This document shows, piece by piece, positions 33,095-35,904 of a DNA stretch of 35,904 nucleotides. The notes below the pieces were generated by a model. That model did no database searches and was not told the DNA's origin. It saw only the letters and a list, made by a program, of their open reading frames with translations. The translations under genes were made by a program, and so were the position numbers. Position 1 is the stretch's first letter, and the number at the start of each line of letters is the position of its first letter. The stretch is from Actinomycetota bacterium. Its GTDB lineage: Bacteria; Actinomycetota; UBA4738. The stretch spans positions 2,524-38,427 of the forward strand of contig VAYJ01000004.1 of NCBI GenBank assembly GCA_005888465.1. The letters are read 5' to 3'.

Positions 33095-34049
33095 GGGGCT
33101 GGTCAAGCACTTTCCGCTCGGGGGGCCGGGGGAGTGGCTCGACCGCGTGCGCGGCCACGCGCCCAAGGCGGTGCGTGCCGTGGACGGCGTCTCCTTCGCC
33201 GTCGAGCCGGGCGAGACGCTCGGCCTCGTCGGGGAGTCCGGCTGCGGCAAGTCCACCGTCGCCCGGTTGATCCTCCGTCTCGTCGACCCCACCGGCGGCC
33301 ACGTGCGCTTCGGCGATGTGAACCTCACCGCGCTCGCTGGCGAGCCGCTGCGCCGCCAGCGCCGAAATCTCCAGATGGTCTTCCAGGACCCGACCGCCTC
33401 GCTGAACCCGCGGCTCAGCGTCCGCCGCGCCGTGGAGGAGCCGTTGCGCCGTCACAGCACGCTGAGGGCGGCGGAGCGGCGCGAACGGGCGGCGCAGGTA
33501 CTGGCTCGCGTCGGGCTCGAGCGCGAGCTCCTCGACCGCTACCCGCACGAGCTCTCGGGGGGCCAGCGCCAGCGGGTGAATATCGCGCGCGCCATTGTCA
33601 CCGAGCCCCGTTTCGTCGTGCTGGACGAGCCGACCTCCTCGCTCGACGTGTCGCTCCGCGCGAAGGCGATCCTCCTCCTCGCCGAGCTGCGCGCCACGCT
33701 CGGCATGAGCTACCTGTTCATCTCGCACGACCTCGCCACCGTGAAGTACCTCGCCGGCCGCGTCGCCGTCATGTACCTGGGGACAATCGTGGAGGAGGCG
33801 TCCACGGCGGAGCTATTCCGGCAGCCGCGCCACCCATATACGAAAGCGCTTCTGTCGGCCGTCCCCGTCCCCGACCCCACGGTCCAGCGGGAACGCTTGG
33901 TGCTGAGGGGCGAGGTCCCAAGCCCCATCGACATCCCCGCCGGCTGCCGGCTGCGCGGGCGCTGCCCGCTCGCGCAGCCCGTCTGCGCCGAGCCCGTGAC
34001 CCTGCGCGAGGTGGCGCCGCGGCATCGCGTCGCCTGCCATCTCGCCTGA
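33075..34049 (+). CDS. dppF: Dipeptide-type ABC ATP-binding protein DppF
   Basis: A 324-residue ATPase, the partner of DppD. It starts MPLLAVEGLVKHFPLGGPG, the typical DppF/OppF beginning, and has Walker A LVGESGCGKSTVA, signature LSGGQRQRV, Walker B VVLDEPTSSLDVS, H-loop FISHDLATVKYLA and the C-terminal GCRLRGRCPLAQPVC. An open frame extends upstream to 33006 inside dppD, but the ATG at 33075 with GTCGAGG just before it fits the family. It is the last intact gene of the plus-strand operon. Confidence 0.94.
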   Translation: MPLLAVEGLVKHFPLGGPGEWLDRVRGHAPKAVRAVDGVSFAVEPGETLGLVGESGCGKSTVARLILRLVDPTGGHVRFGDVNLTALAGEPLRRQRRNLQMVFQDPTASLNPRLSVRRAVEEPLRRHSTLRAAERRERAAQVLARVGLERELLDRYPHELSGGQRQRVNIARAIVTEPRFVVLDEPTSSLDVSLRAKAILLLAELRATLGMSYLFISHDLATVKYLAGRVAVMYLGTIVEEASTAELFRQPRHPYTKALLSAVPVPDPTVQRERLVLRGEVPSPIDIPAGCRLRGRCPLAQPVCAEPVTLREVAPRHRVACHLA

Positions 34050-34056
34050 TCCGACA

Positions 34057-34140
34057 AAGGAGACCGATCGTATGGAAGAAGGGAAGAGCGATGCGGACGT
34101 CCCCCAGGCTAATCTCGCGAGGGGTGCCCGCCACGGACGC
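34057..34140 (+). other. Possible truncated gene start after dppF
   Basis: AAAGGAGA (34057-34064) and ATG 34072 form a strong ribosome site and start just after dppF, followed by about 20 codons (MEEGKSDADVPQANLARGA) before the 3' end of the opposing LLM gene at 34141. A second start, ATG 34090 (MRTSPRLISRGVP), has GGGAAGAG upstream. Neither peptide is recognisable. This looks like the 5' stub of a lost operon gene. Confidence 0.3.
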
Positions 34141-35106
34141 TCAACTCTCGCGAAGGGCCGGCCAGACCTCGCGGACGAAGAGCTCGAAGCTGCGCTGCTT
34201 GCGCTGCCCGTCCGGGCGCAGGAAGAACGTGGTGTTCAGGCCCGCGGTCTCCCGCGCGAGGGCGCGGAATCGCGCCAGCACCTCGGCGGGGGTGCCGGCG
34301 ATCCCCGCGACCTCCATCAGCGCGTCGCTCACCAGCGCGCTGTGGGCGACGTGCGACTTTAGGTGCTGCGTGTAGTCGTAGCCCCGCGCGAGCGCGTCGA
34401 CGTCAGGGCGCAGGTGCTCCAGCTCGGGCGGAAAGTGCTCGGGGTAGTACACGAAGTTGAGCAGACGCCGGGCCACGCCGCCCCGCGCGTCGTCCACCGC
34501 CTCGCCCCGATCGTGCGAGACGGCGAAGCCGACGTAGATGAGCACCGGCAGGTCGCGCAGGCTCCGGCCGGGCTCGCGCGCCGCGACCTCGACCCGATCG
34601 AGGGTGCGCCGCAGGTCCTGGGGCGTGCCGATGCAGGGCACGATGATGCCGTCGGCCGCCTCACAGGCGTAGGCGGCCAGTCGCGGCCCGTTGGCCGCCA
34701 CGTAGATCGGGATGTCGGCCTTCCGCTCGCGGAACTTCGCGCGGCAGATGTCCACCGCCTCCCGCACCTCGGCGATGCGCGCGGGCTGGCGGCCGAGCGT
34801 GCGCACCGCGTTGTCGCCGGCGCCGAGGCCCAGGATGCCGCGCCCGCCCGACAGCTCGTGGATGGTCAGCATGGCCCCGGCCGTCACGCGCGGGTGACGG
34901 GTCACGGGGTTGGTCACACCCGGACCAATGCGGACGCGGCCCGTGTTCACGGCGAGCAGGGCCGCCGTGGCCCAGGGATCGGGGAAGACGTCCTGCCCGT
35001 CGATGACCCACACGTTCTCGCACCCCGCGGCCTCGGCAAGCTGGGCCATCTCGATGTACCGGGGATGCGGGATGTCCTGCATCAGGAACAGATCGCACTT
35101 GACCAT
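34141..35106 (-). CDS. LLM-class (luciferase-like) F420/FMN-dependent oxidoreductase
   Basis: A 321-residue luciferase-like TIM-barrel oxidoreductase, related to the one at 26969. It shows YIEMAQLAEAAGCENVWVID, GRVRIGPGVTNPVTRHPRVT, MLTIHELSGGRGILGLGAGD and DIPIYVAANGPRLAAYACEA. I chose ATG 35106 (MVKCDLFLMQDIPHPRY); the open frame upstream to 35175 is not family-like. A TATATG box lies only about 6 bases before the ATG and no clear ribosome site is seen, so the message may be nearly leaderless. It converges with the dpp operon and is divergent from the broken GntR regulator, which may once have controlled it. Confidence 0.9.
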   Translation of the reverse strand: MVKCDLFLMQDIPHPRYIEMAQLAEAAGCENVWVIDGQDVFPDPWATAALLAVNTGRVRIGPGVTNPVTRHPRVTAGAMLTIHELSGGRGILGLGAGDNAVRTLGRQPARIAEVREAVDICRAKFRERKADIPIYVAANGPRLAAYACEAADGIIVPCIGTPQDLRRTLDRVEVAAREPGRSLRDLPVLIYVGFAVSHDRGEAVDDARGGVARRLLNFVYYPEHFPPELEHLRPDVDALARGYDYTQHLKSHVAHSALVSDALMEVAGIAGTPAEVLARFRALARETAGLNTTFFLRPDGQRKQRSFELFVREVWPALRES

Positions 35107-35137
35107 GCCGCTACATATAGCACGGTGCGGGCGCGCC

Positions 35138-35166
35138 TTGACACGGTCGGAGGGGCCGGGTAGCGT
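35138..35166 (+). promoter_or_regulatory. Candidate sigma-70-type promoter for the GntR gene
   Basis: A perfect -35 box TTGACA (35138-35143), a 17-base spacer and a weaker -10 box TAGCGT (35161-35166). The heptamer GTGTACC is repeated just downstream at 35178-35184 and 35191-35197, possibly a binding site, though one copy includes the putative GTG start. Confidence 0.45.
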
Positions 35167-35177
35167 CAGGCCCACCT

Positions 35178-35583
35178 GTGTACCGGAACGGTGTACCAGA
35201 CACGCCGACCACCTCGGGTCAGATCTTCGCGCGGCTCATGCGCGACATCCTCTCCGGCAGCCTGCGCCCGCGCGATCAGCTCAGCGAGCGTGAGGTCGTC
35301 CAGCGCTTCGGCGTCAGCCGCACGCCTGCCCGCGAGGCGATCACGGCCTCTTCGAGAAGGGCTTCCTCGCGCGAGGGACGCGCGGAGCCGCCGTGGTGCG
35401 AGACATCGACTGCGACGAGCTCCGCGAGCTCTACGCCCTCCCATCTCCACCTCGAGGGCTGAGCGGCCGGCCTCACTGTGAAGCACATCACGCCCACGGA
35501 GATCGCCCGTCTCCAGGAGATCAGTCGGCGGTTCGAGAAGGTGGTGGGCGAGGATCAGGTATGGGCCCACTCCGTTCAGGACT
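35178..35583 (+). pseudogene. GntR/FadR-type regulator, frameshifted and truncated
   Basis: The N-terminal winged helix-turn-helix is intact: SGQIFARLMRDILSGSLRP, then QLSEREVVQRFGVSRTPARE. After REAI (about 35340) the frame shifts; the next piece reads LFEKGFLARGTRGAAVVRD and IDCDELRELYAL. A second shift near 35440 leads to HLHLEG, an in-frame TGA (35460-35462), then AAGLTVKHITPTEIARLQEI and SRRFEKVVGED from the FCD effector domain. Homology ends about 35565-35583, just before palindrome copy 3, so most of the FCD domain is missing. It lies divergent to the LLM gene at 34141. Two frameshifts, a nonsense codon and truncation make it non-functional. Confidence 0.75.
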
Positions 35584-35592
35584 GCTCCGATG

Positions 35593-35618
35593 TGTTCGTA
35601 ACCGGTCGGTTGCGAACA
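35593..35618 (+). repeat. Dispersed 26-bp palindrome, copy 3
   Basis: Left arm TGTTCGTAACCG, spacer GT, right arm CGGTTGCGAACA. Both arms are identical to copy 2 and only the spacer differs. It lies about 10-25 bases after the last recognisable GntR codons, at the switch from high to lower G+C. Confidence 0.88.
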
Positions 35619-35659
35619 GCTAGAGATATTCAGCTACGTGGTCTCTCCGAGAATCGGCG

Positions 35660-35791
35660 CTAGTAGCCAGTAGTCGGCCGGTTGAAGCGCCAATCAGACA
35701 GCCTTTCGAGATGCCACATCGAGGACGAAGAGTCCGAGACGACGGCACTGAGTTCACGCCCTAGGCCAGCCGGATCGCGAGGATTATTCAC
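35660..35791 (-). CDS. Small hypothetical protein (43 residues)
   Basis: A GTG-started ORF with AGGAGTTAGGAAG just upstream, beginning VNNPRDPAGLGRELSAVV, with SMWHLERLSDWRFNRPTTGY as its end. I do not recognise it. It follows the partial minus-strand reading frame at 35830-35904 by about 38 bases, so the two could be co-transcribed. Local G+C is lower (53% in the line at 35761-35820). Confidence 0.4.
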   Translation of the reverse strand: MNNPRDPAGLGRELSAVVSDSSSSMWHLERLSDWRFNRPTTGY

Positions 35792-35829
35792 ATTCTTCCT
35801 AACTCCTGAAAAGGGGGGACGTTAAAGGC

Positions 35830-35904
35830 TCAGCCCGCCTCCATGAACTCCAGCCCCAGGATCGCGTCGGCGAACTCGCTGGCGTCGATGCCGGCGATGT
35901 CGGA
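35830..35904 (-). CDS. 3' end of a gene running off the window
   Basis: The last 24 codons of a minus-strand frame enter from the right edge: SDIAGIDASEFADAILGLEF, then MEAG and TGA. The IDASEF-ILGL-F string resembles the N-terminal helical region of type I restriction methyltransferases (HsdM: DASEYK-VLGLIFLK), in which case the stop would truncate it. With so little sequence this is only a suggestion. Confidence 0.35.
   Translation of the reverse strand, partial: SDIAGIDASEFADAILGLEFMEAG

Noticed and set aside
1..35904. CRISPR arrays, rRNA genes, prophage structural genes
   Set aside because: No regularly spaced repeats, no rRNA-like conserved segments and no phage protein motifs were seen on either strand.

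Overview
The window is about 36 kb of high-G+C bacterial DNA (a sampled line in the dpp region, 29221-29280, is 72% G+C). It carries catabolic and transport operons rather than housekeeping genes. The mix (several luciferase-like F420/FMN oxidoreductases, molybdenum hydroxylases, a Rieske oxygenase, hydantoinase and four kinds of ABC uptake genes) suggests a free-living soil or sediment heterotroph. Candidatus Rokubacteria/Methylomirabilota or a high-G+C proteobacterium would fit, but there is no rRNA or marker gene to prove it.

Layout. (1) 1-1310: a lower-G+C stretch with one unknown membrane protein and the first copy of a 26-bp palindrome. (2) 1311-10647: a block that looks dedicated to (N-hetero)aromatic compounds. 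It has a Rieske oxygenase, a divergent NicX/M29-like metalloenzyme, an Ssu/Tau-type ABC importer (ATPase, permease, binding protein), a minus-strand molybdenum hydroxylase large subunit without its small subunits, a binding-protein-like protein without a signal peptide, and a good 2,5-dihydroxypyridine dioxygenase (NicX) homologue. (3) 10648-21575, minus strand: one long operon hyuA-hyuB-aminotransferase-livK-livH-livM-livG-livF. It ends in a frameshifted nitrilase-family pseudogene and a decapitated LLM-oxidoreductase fragment. The operon contains a 587-bp tandem duplication that makes a LivK/aminotransferase chimera, and a frameshift that fuses hyuA to hyuB. (4) 21576-22338: a lower-G+C gap with an IS1380-like transposase tail and palindrome copy 2. 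(5) 22339-34049, plus strand: iclR, a three-subunit molybdenum hydroxylase, an LLM oxidoreductase, a MoaD/ThiS-like sulfur carrier, a small REDY/EthD-like protein, and a complete dipeptide-type ABC importer with a Tat-exported binding protein. (6) 34141-35904: a minus-strand LLM oxidoreductase, divergent from a broken GntR regulator; palindrome copy 3 lies at the point where the GntR homology ends; then lower-G+C DNA with a small ORF and a cut-off gene end.

How it works together (inference): the intact operons each pair an ABC importer with oxidative or hydrolytic enzymes. Blocks 2 and 5 would take up and hydroxylate small, possibly nitrogen-containing ring compounds; NicX-like dioxygenases could open the ring. 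Block 3 would import and process amides or hydantoin-like or amino-acid-like compounds.

The strongest unexplained signals are the three-copy same-orientation palindrome sitting in the three lower-G+C islands, the paired NicX-like enzymes, and the number of fresh scars (duplication, fusion, at least six gene fragments) between otherwise intact operons.
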